Assembly: GCA_025331565.1 (NCBI GenBank)
Contig: JAFREQ010000015.1
Span: 1,798,001 to 1,862,000 of the forward strand
Source of the DNA: Holacanthus passer
Taxonomy: Eukaryota; Chordata; Actinopteri; Pomacanthidae
Reading direction: 5' to 3'
DNA: 64,000 bases
Shown here: positions 44,659 through 56,838 of the stretch, one piece after another
Layout of the letters: each line of letters starts with the position of its first letter
How positions within the stretch are numbered: position 1 is the first letter of the stretch
The notes under the pieces: model-generated
What the model was told of the DNA's origin: nothing
Databases searched by the model: none
The model's input: only the letters and a program-made list of their open reading frames with translations
Position numbers and translations under genes: made by a program

Positions 44659-47600
44659 ATGGATGAAGACGTGCTGACGACTCTGAAGCTGTTGATAATT
44701 GGTGAAAGTGGGGTCGGGAAGTCCAGGTCTGTCTCTATTTGTAGAGAGCTTTTTAGCTAGCTTGTTGTGAATGTTGATGTTCTTCTTGTTATGTAAGTTT
44801 ACTGCTCAGCAGCTGTTGCTAACGCTAACTGGTCGTGTTGTTGTCGTCCTGTTTCTACCAGTTCAGGTCAAATAATCACTGTTCATCAGCTGATAATGAG
44901 CTGGCAAATAACGCTAACGTCACACAGGAAGCTGTAAAACTTCATACTGATATTTTGTTGCTGATAAGAGATGATGTAGCTCACCCTGAGTCAGCTGTCA
45001 ACATTAAAACTGTACAGTTGTTGTGATCCTGTTACAGACTGAGAGAAAAGTTGCATTTAGTCACCTCACAAAGGCCTATTGTCCTGTATGTCCTGCTTAT
45101 TTACATATTATCTTTATGTCTCTTAACAGTCTCCTCCTGAGGTTCACAGACGATACTTTTGATCCAGAGCAGTCAGCAACAATAGGTTTGACACACACAC
45201 CCATACATATACACTACTATTTTTATTTAAAATGGATCACTTAAAGCCTTTTATCTTTCCTCTCTCTCACTCTCTTATGACTGATCAGGTGTGGATTTCA
45301 AAGTAAAGACACTTGCAATAGATGGAAACAGAGCAAAGCTCGCCATATGGGTAAGAGTGGTGTAATTAAGCCCTTGTCTACAGTTTTTTTGTATTGTCAG
45401 GAAAAACATGATGAACTACAGCGTTTCTCCACAAGATGGCGACGTTGCACAGCCAGAATCATGGAAAGAAACTGAAAAACAGATTAAACCTCCTTTCATG
45501 ATGTACAAAGTGGCCCAGTCCCAGTGTCCAATTAAAACACACCATACACAGGGAGGCCATGACCTAAGCCCTTAACCCAAAGACTTTATTATTTGTCTTC
45601 TTAACAAAAGTGTTTGTGTGGGAGGAAGCCAGGATCAGAATACTTGATAAGAAAGAGGACGGTGCTTTGTGAAGTCGCATGTAACACAGGCTGAGGCAGG
45701 TGCAAGGCTCATATTGAATGTAGTTCAACACAACTGAGTGTTCCTTATTTTTCAATAAAATAATTGCATGTTTATTATAATATTGTTCTGTCTACTTGGA
45801 TGAAAACAAAACAAGTCAGTAAAATAACTTATATGTAAATAAAAACCTCAACCACATATTAGAGTCAGAGTCTGTAAGTGTGGATGCTGGGATGTGGCGA
45901 GTGTACCTGTTGGTCTTAAAAGTATCATGGAGTCTTTTGCTGCCATTGATCTTAAGTGCCTTTTCTTTTGCAGGACACAGCTGGACAGGAACGGTTCCGC
46001 ACCCTGACACCCAGCTACTACCGCGGTGCACAGGGAGTCATACTTGGTAAACAGCGATCCTTATAAAGCCACATAGCTAGTTGAATACCAGACCTACAGA
46101 CAATTTTCTCTTTCCAGTAAAAGAATCCTATCAGCTCTCTGCTTTTTGCAATACTTTTTTACACAGGATCCTTAACATACTTTCTGTCAATTCTTGCCTA
46201 TTGCTTGTATTTCTGAAATCAATTTAGATTGACTAAATGCACTAAATGCTCATACTGTAAAGCATCAAACATTTGCAGTGTTATGTTAAAATTTTTATTA
46301 ATCAAAGCAAGTTGTTGTTGTACATACCGTAGATGAAATGTTCCCCCTTACTCCTTTTCTCTGTTTGCATGGTTTTGACAGTATATGACGTCACGAAGCG
46401 CGACACTTTTACGAAGCTTGAAAACTGGTTGAATGAACTGGAAACCTACACAACACGCAATGACGTTGTAAAAATGCTCGTTGGGAACAAAATTGATAAG
46501 GTGAGTCTGCAGCTTGTGCCAGTTTGACACCTAGAGTACAGGTTTATTAGTTACAGATGTCACTGTTCCATCACTCTCAGCCCATTTCCTTGACAGATCT
46601 TTGACTTCTGGTAATTTATGTGCCAGATATTCAACTTAAAGGCTCAATAATGGCCTTAATATGAAACTTTATACGTACCTCTCACACAATTAATGTTAAA
46701 AAAATAAAAATCATACAACACCAGAAACAGTCAAAAGTATTTTGCAAATGAGCTCACCAGCCATTGGTGTTGTTACACTTGTGTAATACATGATGTTCAA
46801 ACACTTAATCCTTTACCATGTGTATTCCACATAGAGAAAATGACTTAGGATGTCTGTTTTTGTTGTCAGGACGACCATGAAGTGGACAGAAATGAGGGGC
46901 TGAAATTTGCTAGGAAACACTCTATGCTTTTTATTGGTAAGTATCCATGTTAGAGTAAAATCAGACATGGTCATTTAAACTAATAGAGCCATAAAATGTA
47001 ACTTAGAGCCATTAAAATTCACCATACTGAACTGAAAAGTCAGAACTGTAATTGCACAGTTGGAGCAAGTCGAGACATCACTTAGTAAGTCATGCATTTA
47101 GTTTGGGTTTGATGTGTTGTTTATACTGCTTTGTCATTTTTGAGCCTCTACTGTAAGAGCTGAGAGATGCGGCCGCTCCAGAAGAACTGCATTATGATTA
47201 AAATCTAGCAGGCTTCCATTTATCGGATCCATGTCTACACGTGTTCCTGATTCTCATCTCCAATCTGCCCCTCTCTGGGAAATTAGGTTAACTTTTCTGT
47301 GGAGTTTCCATTTTAGAACGGCTAAATTAAGGGGTTTTGAAAAGGGTTGGGCAAGAAGATGTCGTGGATTTAATCCACTGCGAGGATGTCTTCATCCCAC
47401 TGGATGTCTCCTGCTTCTTAAATGAAGTCATTTCATACTTTATACCGTATGTCATGTTTGTCAGCACATGGATATTTTTAAATCTCTATCATTAGTTTTA
47501 CTATTTCACAAAAAGACATTTTGCTCTGTTTCGGATTTAGAAGCTGACGTGTGGGTTTCTTTTTCTTTTTTGTAAAATCTTGGAGAGTGCTCTACCAGTT

Positions 47601-47828
47601 TTTTTCTAAACTTTTTTTATCTATAAATCTTGCTAACCCTCCTTCCTTTGTGCAGAGGCCAGTGCAAAGACCAAAGATGGCGTCCAGTGTGCCTTTGAGG
47701 AACTTGTGGAGAAGATCCTCCAGACTCCAGGGCTTTGGGAGAGTGAAAACCAGGGCCAGAAGCTCCGTCTGGGGGAGCCGGAGCAGGGTACCGGCCGGGC
47801 ATGTGGAGGATACTGTTCCATACCCTGA
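44659..47828 (+). CDS. rab18: Small GTPase Rab18
   Basis: Rab GTPase acting at the ER, lipid droplets and secretory membranes; activated by RAB3GAP in mammals, and loss causes Warburg Micro syndrome (family knowledge). Exons: 44659-44726, 45130-45185, 45289-45350, 45974-46046, 46382-46500, 46870-46936, 47656-47828; 205 residues against 206 in human. P-loop GESGVGKS (15-22), DTAGQE (63-68), NKID (122-125) and EASAK (149-153) are intact. The N-terminus MDEDVLTTLK is almost identical to the human protein. The C-terminus is ACGGYCSIP: the prenylatable Cys202 is four residues from the end as usual, but the final residue is Pro where human has Leu (CSVL). The promoter is CpG-rich and TATA-less. It is convergent with mkx. 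Confidence 0.96.
44727..47655 (+). other. rab18 introns
   Basis: Six introns. The longest stretches (45351-45973, 46501-46869, 46937-47655) contain no recognised repeat family, RNA gene or extra exon. All donor/acceptor pairs are GT-AG. Confidence 0.6.
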
Positions 47829-50340
47829 AACTGGACACAACCAAAAAGCACCAACCTGATAGGAATGACTACGGACCAGAAATGGAGAGGAGAGGTAGAA
47901 GTAGAGGTGGAACTGGATGAATACTTAAAAAAAAAAAAAAAAGTTCATTGTTGGAGTAGTTCTGTGGGTCGACAGGACTTTGCTGTTTGCACACTTCCTT
48001 TTCAACCATCATCTGTCACATGTCACTACTTTCTGTTTAAAACATGAATGAAAGGATCATGCAAAAAATAGCCTCTTGTCATGCCAAGTGTATGTCACAC
48101 GAGAACATGTCTGGTCTGAATTTGTCTTTCTGGCAACAGTGATTCTGTTGTACATTAAGGCATCAGGTCAATAGTGTAGTGCCTATAACACGAACCAATT
48201 TGTAGGTTATAGTACCTAGCTTGTCAAAATGTACTCCAAATGATTCATTATAATCACTACAGAAGTCTCCTCAATTCCTCACTTCCAGGAAAAAACTAGT
48301 TCCCTGCTTGTGCTTTGTGGGCTGTAAATGATGACTGCTATGTAGCTGCAAAGTACAAAAGGTTTCATAAGTCATATATTTGCAAGCTTTATTTCACATA
48401 TAATGCATCACTTGAGTTGAGGGTAGTTTTGGAAGAGACGTGTTATGTGGAGTGTGTGTTGGCCTCCCTGTAACATCTGTCATTAAGCACCAAAACACTG
48501 TGAATGGCAAATAAGATATTTCACACGGCCCCCAGTTACTGACATCACTTTACTTTTGCTGTTTAATCCAATTATAATTTTTTTTTTGATGATGAGTTTT
48601 ATCAATTTCCACGTGTTTATGTTTGTATAGAGGCTTTCCTTTTCCTGATTTTTTTCTTTGTTGCTTAGGATTTTCTGCAACCTTTTTCTTTGCATGTCTG
48701 ATCTGGACCAGAACGTTCCACATCTACAAACCTGAGGTTTACAGTATTAAGAGCTCTTGCAATAAGATATGTTCTTTTACTGACTTGGGTTCAGTTTTTT
48801 TTGCCTATCTGCTCTGGCAAAATTTAGTCTCGGCTTGACCCTGTAAGATTGTTTTCTCTCCATTTATTTTGTGTGGTGTTGTGGTCATTTTAATGTCCCA
48901 CTGACTGACTGACATATTGAAGGCATTTCTCAAACATGAGAGCATTCCTAAGACCTTTGTTTGATGTAATGTTGCTATTTGTTTGAATCCCTTTTTCATT
49001 TTCCTCCCGAACTTCTTCCTGTAGCTTTTGCTGTGCACCTATTTGAATCATATGCAGCAATATGTTAAACTGATATCTGCCTTAACATTGAATGGCATTT
49101 GCAAGGGTTATGGTCCGGTAACGTTTGTATCGTTTGAAACCGAAATAAATGACAAACCTCAAGATGCCGTCATTCAAGACTAATTGTTGTTTAATTGCCA
49201 TTTGAGACCTGCTTTTTAGTTTCCATGTTGTGTAGGAGCCCCTCTAATCAAAAGCAGGTTTACAGTGGAAACAGGAGTGAGGTGCTCTTTCCATAATACT
49301 TTGTTGATGACGAGCCTGTCGCACATGTGAGACTGAAAACATTCTTTGCACAAAATGTCAAGAAACAGACCAAAACTGGGGCACGAGTGGAAAAACCCTG
49401 TTAATCATGTTTTGCAAAATGGTCCCAGAGGATGGAGTGTGATTACAAGCTTATGTTTGGTGTCAGGATGTCCCCAGATGGAACAAGAGGCTCCCCACAA
49501 GTCTCTCCTCAGAGGCCGAGCAGCAGACATTCCCCCGAGGCTTATCGTGTTCTCTGTATTTCCAATAACATACTATACGTTTTTGGCACTTGATCCGGTA
49601 TTGAGGTCAGGAAATTCCTGCGATCTCATTTGGCATTTACGTTTTAACATCGAAAACAGATGACAGTTGAGTGTCTCGCTTATCATAGAGATGTTTGCTG
49701 TTTGACAGAACGCAAAGATTTTGCTCCTCAGACAGACAACATAGTCGTGTTCACCTAACTTTGTTGGTTTGGTGCTGAAAAGTCAGCTCAAAGTTTTTAG
49801 ACCTTTTTTTCCTCTCAACAGTTGAGTTAAAGCTGCTGTAATTGTCGATGCAACACTATGAGAGCGGTGAGAGTGAACCAAAACAGCAGTTGTGGGCCAG
49901 AAAACCAAAACAATGAGTTATGAAACACTGAAAAGCTTGAAGGAAAAAGCAGAATCTATGATATTTCTCCCTTTCTCTCTCTACCCTTTTCACACTTTAT
50001 CATTTGATCTATTGATATGAACATATTGATTGTCTGCTTTATCTTACCCCTGTGACTTTTTAGCCTCATACATCATATTTTATGGACTTCCTGATTTGCT
50101 GTCATGCATCTCACCAAATATTTAAAATTGCTAATGTCCAACTGTGACTGTGAATCCTTAAGGTTGATCGAAGCTCTTCAGAAGAACTTGAACCCCAGTG
50201 CTCTGCTTGAAGAACCCTCCTGCCCAACCTTTTAAAAACCCAGTTGCACACTTACAGTTAAGTAAAACATATCGATGCATGTTCAGCCACTGTGAAGCAG
50301 TGATTTTAAGCAAATGACTGGTCAAAAGATTTCACATTGG
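47829..50340 (+). other. rab18 3'UTR and rab18-mkx gap
   Basis: The 3'UTR runs to about 49165 and includes a 15-nt A run near 47929. 49166-50340 lies between two convergent genes and has no recognised feature. Confidence 0.6.
49144..49149 (+). terminator. rab18 polyadenylation signal
   Basis: AATAAA about 1.3 kb after the rab18 stop. Confidence 0.6.
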
Positions 50341-50341
50341 G

Positions 50342-50347
50342 TTTATT
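50342..50347 (-). terminator. mkx polyadenylation signal (candidate)
   Basis: TTTATT on the plus strand, about 300 nt past the mkx stop on its own strand. Longer forms further left are possible. Confidence 0.4.
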
Positions 50348-50640
50348 CAAATAGCTGCTGTCAAACTTAAGCATTGGATGATAATCCGGTCTCGTGGAAG
50401 TTAATATAACTTACTGCAACAGACGGCAATAGGAAGACATTAGAAACATGGCAAAAACAGTAGAAAATATTCAACTGTGTTAGTTCAATTTTTCCATTTT
50501 ACAATGCAAAAATGACGGAAAATGTCAAAGTTTATCAGCGTTACAAAATAACAGAGGCTGTACATATATTTCAAGGCACTTAAGCATCTGGTATTCCCAT
50601 ACTGAACGATCTGCTTAGCCCAGATGCTCGACTTTAATGC

Positions 50641-53600
50641 CTACACACTGTTTGCCAGGGCCACGTTAACAGTCTGGACCTCGGAGATATGAGAGGACTT
50701 CTGGATGATGCGGCTGGTGAGGGTGGGCCCTGCGGTGCAGCTCGGCCTCAGAGCAGAGGTGGGTCCTGTGACACACATCCTGTCTATGATAGTGGTCCTC
50801 ATGACCGAGAAGGGCTCTCGGGTGCAGCTCTGGCCCGAGCCAGCGCCGGGCACGGTTACGCCGCTCTGGCCCGCTGTGCAGCTCTGTCCCTGGGCCAAGT
50901 TGGTCAGAGCCACGGCGGCATGGATCTCCCTCCAGCCCTGATGGACTCGCCGCTGCTGGCCTTGGTCCTGCTGCTGGTCCCTGTGAATACATGAAAGAAA
51001 CACAGCTGTATATGAAGTGGATTACTCAGTATCATCTCACCTCTTTTCTAAATTAACCTGAAAGCAGAAATGATGCATTCCTCCTCTTGATATCAAGCCA
51101 ACATAACATGGATGAATTAGAAGTGGATGTTCAGTTTCAAGTTCCAAGAGGGATTATAAAAAGTATTGCTTTTGAAGTTGATGCAAGTTGAAAAGTGCAA
51201 ACAGCTGATTTGATTGCAGATTGAAAAAATGAATAACTACACTTACCTGTCACATTTAGTTGAAGTATAGTCCACTGTATCTGCAAGAGAGAAGAAAAAC
51301 ACTCACCGAAAAATGCCATGAATCAGTTCACTTGATAGCAGTGAAATTGCAAACAGATAATATTCATGGGATAGTTGATGTCGGATTAGGCTTCATGACT
51401 GTATGCTAGTGATGCATGGTATTAATGCATGGGAACTAATTTGCAGCATGTGTGTGAGTGTGTGTGTACTCATGGGCGATTGTGCTTAAGCAGTGTGTAA
51501 GTGTGTGTGCACGAGAAGGTGCTTCCAAATGCAAAAGTGTGTGCATCTCTGAATATTAGTGCATGTGTGTATACAGTTACTGCTCGTCTAGTTTGTCTGT
51601 CTGGATGTGTTTTACAGTCCAGAAAGGTTTGACTCGGTGAAGTGCACCAGTCTGTCTGTGCTCAGCCACTCTGGCCAAAACAAATGCAATGCAGAGCTTC
51701 TCTTGAGCTTTTGAGAGGAGGGGGGGAATCTGATATCTGCATCGTGTCATGAAGACTGGGGCTGTGTTTTTAGGTTTTCAGCTCTGCTACCATCTAAAGT
51801 TAGTCCACTGTGTGTCGTTCCTTTTCCAAAAAGCTGTCCCTGCACATCTCTATCTTTTTTTGCGGCCCCAACCAAGTTTAGATAATCTGTGGAAGAAGGA
51901 AGGATCGGCCTTTATTTCACAATGCCCTGAAATTAAACGACAGTATCTCCGGCTATTTCAGAAGCAGGAGCAAGATAAATAGGACTTAGGAGAAATATAA
52001 TATCGCTTGTGCAATTTCTGTTTGTGGTCCGTTCATAAGCACGCATTATATGTAGAACATATTTTCCATTTCAGTTTTGGAGTATTGCCTTTTTTCATTG
52101 GAGCAGATAGAAGCTGGTCGAAAAATTTTTTCTTCAGAGAGCAACAGACAGGGAAATTAGAGGCTCAGTGTGAAACACAGTCTTTCAATGCTAACAGCCC
52201 GAAACATCCCCGTCTCTGATTCCTTCAGCCGGGCCAGAGCCAAGAGCAACTACTTATCAGTAAATCATATTGCTGTTTTATGCCTTTTTGCTACTGAACG
52301 TCCCTGAACATTTCTCTCTTTAGCCGTAATGTGCTTTGCCAAGAAAGTACTTCAGTACCTCTGTTGTATTTATAACCAGGAGAAAACATTGTTTTACCTC
52401 TGGTGAGTCTCAAATTTACAGCAGGGATTAGTTACAAAATAATTTAGGAAGGTAATGAAGCTGCTGACTGCTTTTTTCATATAACATTGTGTTGTAGTGG
52501 TGCAATACAATTATGATTTCATGTTACATCTAACCTTATTTATTTACTCCTTTCATATTTTGGGAAGTACACATTTGAACTTGAGTTAAACACCACTCTC
52601 ATGTTTGTACAGCAAATATGAAGCTAACACCTCTAATGCTTATAAAACTGCATGTTATATCTCATTTTTTAAAAATTTGCACAAAAGCTGATGTTGAAAA
52701 AACTGTCAAGAGATAGTTCAGCCCCCCATAAAACTACAACCAGTGAGCAAATGAGTGTTAATTAGGTTTTGAGGGTTTTGAGGTGCAGGTTGACCTTCAG
52801 ACTGAGCCAGGCTGGCTTCATGTTTAATGGACAGAAATGAGAGAGGTATCGATCTTCTCATCTAACTCTCAGCAAGAAAGTAAATAAGTGTTTTTGAATT
52901 GTATGAAACAGACAAATCTGCCATAAACCCTGTCTCATGTGACCCACTCATGATGAAATAATGTCTGCATGAGCTGATTTAAGTCTTGGATGTTCTCCCA
53001 CAATATCAGTTTGAATCCCCTCACGAGCCATAGTCAGTGACTCTCAGTCGTCGGGATCCACGCCGGAAAGCAACTGAGCAGTGAGAAAATACTGTAACAC
53101 CCTATTTCCTCCATGTGGATATGTATTTGCGAACGAGAGACTCCCCTCTCAGCGTGCGTGTTTTTATTTGAATCAAAATGGCTGGAAAAGGCAGCGAGGC
53201 GTTTGTCCAGATAACTTCTTTGCTGCTCCAATAAAGAAATCGCTGGTCACATTTACGGCCCTCCAGCCTTTTTTAAAGGGAAATGTAGAAGCTGATGCGA
53301 GTACCATATTACACGATGTGACCATCCTCGCATTTCTGTACAGCAAATAGTAACATTACTAACACGCACTATTCCATTTGACTTTTACTGCCTGTGGGAT
53401 TCGGACCGATACGTTTCAAGTGTCCTCGTAGTGGTGTCACTAATTAGTCCATCAGTCGAGGTTTAGTGACTGTTTTAGCCGTCTCCTGGGCGGAGTATAA
53501 ACGTGTTAATGGTGTTAGTGCCTGTCATGAATCTGGCAGCTCCACTTTCCACTTCACCAGCGCAGAGGAGCTGTACCGGGTTGCAAACACCCTTAATATG

Positions 53601-56600
53601 ACCAGCAGGGATGTATTAAAAGTTTGTACAAACATTTCAACAGCGCCGTCCACATGGTGTGTGATGACATCAAGAACCTCCCCCAATACTCCAAGAGAAA
53701 TATGGTTTGAAGTAATAAGATGCTTAAAGGAATAGTTCAACATTTAAAGTGCTTATTTGCTGTCTAGATGAGATGATTGATTCACTCTCATGTTCGTACC
53801 CTGAATCTCAAACCACAGCCAGCAGGCTGCAAGCTTAGTTTAGCTTAGCATAAGACACCTATAAAACTCACTAATTAACATGTTATATTTTATTTGTTTA
53901 ATCCGGACAAAATCGGAATTCTTGATTTAGGAAATCTCCTTGAACTCTCTGCAAGAAAGTGCACACGCGCGTTTCCCAAAATGTCAAACGTTTCCCGAAA
54001 ATGCACGAGTTGATTGACGATCCTGCCATTGCTTAATTCATGAAATTAAAATGTAAAATCGTACCATATGTGTTTAATAGTTTATGCAAGGCAGTATATG
54101 ATATACCATTTCACTGGTTCACTATTTCCTTAAATATATAGTACAAGTCTGTTGAAATTATAAATGATCCTAATTATTATTAAATTACCAATCCGTAGGC
54201 CAATTTGAGGTTAAAGTGAGTTTCCCGGATACAGATTAAGCCTTGTCACACACCATAAAAAAATCCATTAAAAGACTTTCAGACTGGGGTCAGGATTGAA
54301 TGTTTGCCAGGAAAGTGGTTCTAAAATAATATAAGAACAACTTAAAGCATGTCTTGTTTCATTTTAGAGTAAAACTTGCAAAATATGCTAAAAAGTAAAA
54401 TCACAAAAATCTTTTCACAACTCTTATGATATGACGTAAATGATTGATTGTGAGTAGGAGAGGAACACTTGGGAGAAGCAGCCTGCCAAAGCGCACGAGT
54501 CGAGGAAGCAAAGCCATGCCCTCAAACGCTGACGGCAGAAGTCAAGTGGATGCTGGTGATCTCTGTCTGTCAGACAGTCGCTCTACGAGAGACGTCTTCA
54601 GCTCTTCACTGACAGGCTGCTCCAGTTCTACATCGGTTCTACATTTGGCTGAGCTCTCCACTTCTCACCCTGGGAAGAATAAAGTCTCAGACATTCTGTA
54701 ATTGTCCTTGAGACTGGACTGGACATTTCCACCATGGCAAGAAGCTGAAGCGGAACAAATGGCACATTCTAGTATATGGAAATGATATTTGCGGTGTGCG
54801 GCGGCAGCCAGCGCGAGCTCCATCCAATTTTAAAATGAGGGATTTCAGCGTCTGCATGAGTCTTTATTAGTAATGTTTGTAAAGGCTTTGGCTCCCGTGC
54901 CTTAGCGGATTTGAGGGTTGTCAGTGTGCTGCGCTCCCTATAGGTCTGAAAGGGCACCCAGGTGTCAGACTCCCTCCCAGTTTCGCTGTAACTTTATAAT
55001 TGAATCTCGCAGAGCTTCTGACTTTCGGTGGAATGCCAGAGATTTATTAATGTCAGGGAGCTCTGAGGAGCCATGTGGAAGTTTCTGTTCGGTCTGTTCT
55101 TATTTTACTGTACACTGTGGTGTGTTAAAAATGTACTGAGGGGAAGCAGGGCAGTTAAAGTGTCATTTTACCTCACATTCAACATAAATCTACAATTAAC
55201 AAGGAAGATGCTTTAATGATTTCTGTGGACAGGGGGTGCTTTTATCTTTTCCACCCAATCTACCCTCTATGTTGTTTTTGATTGTCATGATTGTATGCAT
55301 AATGTGACTGTTTGCATTATTACATGCTTTCCCTGATTCTATTTGCACATATTGGTGCAGGTCTGGTGTTGAAGCACCACTCATCGCACAGTGACATCTC
55401 TCACCCATGTGGTAGACAAAGTTGGCCTCGGTCTCGTAGGATGACGCCGGGGAGACGACGTCTCGATCGCATTCGTTGGAGCTGAACGACTCAGAGTGGC
55501 TCCTCCTCTTGCGGGCCGAGGTGACGCCATCCGCCTTCGCCGCCATCATGTGGCGCAGTGTGTCGTTCAGATACCGATTCAACAAGCTGCTCTTGTACTT
55601 GGACGGAGGCGACGCGCTGTCGTCACTGTTGGCGGAGTCCGCCATGGCGAGGACGCTGCCCTGTTTCTGGAGCGCGCTCTTGTGGGAAGATGACCTGCCA
55701 AAGTCTGACTGGCCAATAGGTGTTTGTAAGGGGCATTCTTCATCTGCAGTAAAGGAAACAAAACTGTTTCTTATTTCATGTTGTATTGAATCAAATGATT
55801 GGTATGTAAGATGTTACAGACTATGATAACTATGACTGCAGTGTCAGTGGGCAAAGTTTTAGATCTGATTCCAGTTCTTCTTTTTTACAATTCCATCTAT
55901 AAAAAGAGTAGTAAACTTAAATACTCGTACCCTCAGAGTCGGTGTCATCACTGCACACGCTCAACCGCTCAGCGTTCCCCTGGATGTATTTATTGTACAG
56001 TTTGATCCTCAGCGCCCAGCTCAGGTCTGGCTGTCTCACGGTGTTCTTCAGCCTCCGCCGGGCATTCGCAAACCAGTTTGAAACCTGCACAGACGCACTT
56101 TGTTATTGGACAGCACTGGCTTCATTTCAACTCCAAAAAGTTACTCTTTCCTCATTTCACCATCGCCGCTTTCTCGCATGAGCTCGACTCTCACCTGCAC
56201 TAATGTCATATGCGAGCCCAGGGCCAGCAGGACCTTCTCCGTCTTGGTGGGGTAGGGGTTGTCCCTATGTTTGTACAGCCAATGTTTGAGCGGTCTGGCC
56301 ATGTCCTGCAGCACCTGTCTCTTGTGGCGAACTTTGACCCCACCCAGACGAGACCTGGAGGAATCAGAAGGCGCCTAATAGATTCACCTGCGATCCCCTC
56401 TAACATTTATACATGAAGCACGATGCTGAATTATTTCTCTCTATAACTTCCATGTGAAAAGAACCATAAAGAACTATGTACCATTTGAGCGTGACATAAT
56501 GTCAGTTTAGATAATTATATTACTAGAATTTAATGAAAGTGTAACTGCCTCAAGATGCATATTATAACTGTAAAACAAAATAAAACCTGTGTAACTGTTC

Positions 56601-56838
56601 ATTAAGCTATAAAAACAGTATTTCCACATGAGACAAAAAGGGCGTACCCATATCTTCTGTACTTGATCGAAGAGCTGTTCTCAGCGGTGTCCTGGCATCG
56701 CAGCAGGTCTGAGTTCTCCCCATCTGTTAAACTGCTCTGAGGTAAGTCTGCACAGTCTAGTCTGCTCCTCTCCTCCGCTCTCCTGTTGTCCTCCAAGCGA
56801 AGCAGCGTGTCGGACTTCATCACAGCAACTTTGTTCAT
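50641..56838 (-). CDS. mkx: Mohawk homeobox transcription factor
   Basis: Atypical TALE homeodomain factor, mostly a transcriptional repressor, required for tendon and connective-tissue differentiation (family knowledge). Exons in transcript order: 56838-56648, 56354-56195, 56084-55931, 55743-55405, 51280-51247, 50980-50641; 405 residues against 352 in human. The homeodomain is residues ~71-132, with the TALE extension in KHRDNPYPTK and recognition helix VSNWFANARRR; most vertebrate sequences I recall have KQWLYKH where this has KHWLYKH. Downstream conserved blocks are PDLSWALRIKLYNKYIQG, KYKSSLLNRYLNDTLRHM, WREIHAAVALTNLAQG and IIQKSSHISEV. About 56 extra residues separate the last two. The fifth exon is only 34 nt. 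The start MNKVAVMKSDTLLRLED aligns with the human N-terminus. Confidence 0.95.
52553..52900. mobile_element. AGGAATAGTT-family MITE with both arms
   Basis: Left arm includes tttgggaagtacac and caccactctcatgtttgtac. The right arm is its inverted counterpart: atggacagaaatgagagagg, then tatcgatcttctcatctaac. The arms are about 75 bp each, and the middle diverges from the family core. Confidence 0.6.
53735..53998. mobile_element. AGGAATAGTT-family MITE
   Basis: Starts aaggaatagttcaacattta, has gcttagtttagcttagcat and cactaattaacatgttatat in the core, and ends tttcccaaaatgtcaaacg, inverted relative to the start. Confidence 0.65.

Larger units (their letters stand above)
51281..55404 (-). other. 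mkx intron 4
   Basis: 4.1-kb intron carrying two AGGAATAGTT-family MITEs (52553-52900 and 53735-53998). The stretches 51740-52260, 53080-53240 and 54840-55060 are complex and non-repetitive, as expected of enhancers near a developmental regulator, but this rests on composition only. Confidence 0.5.
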
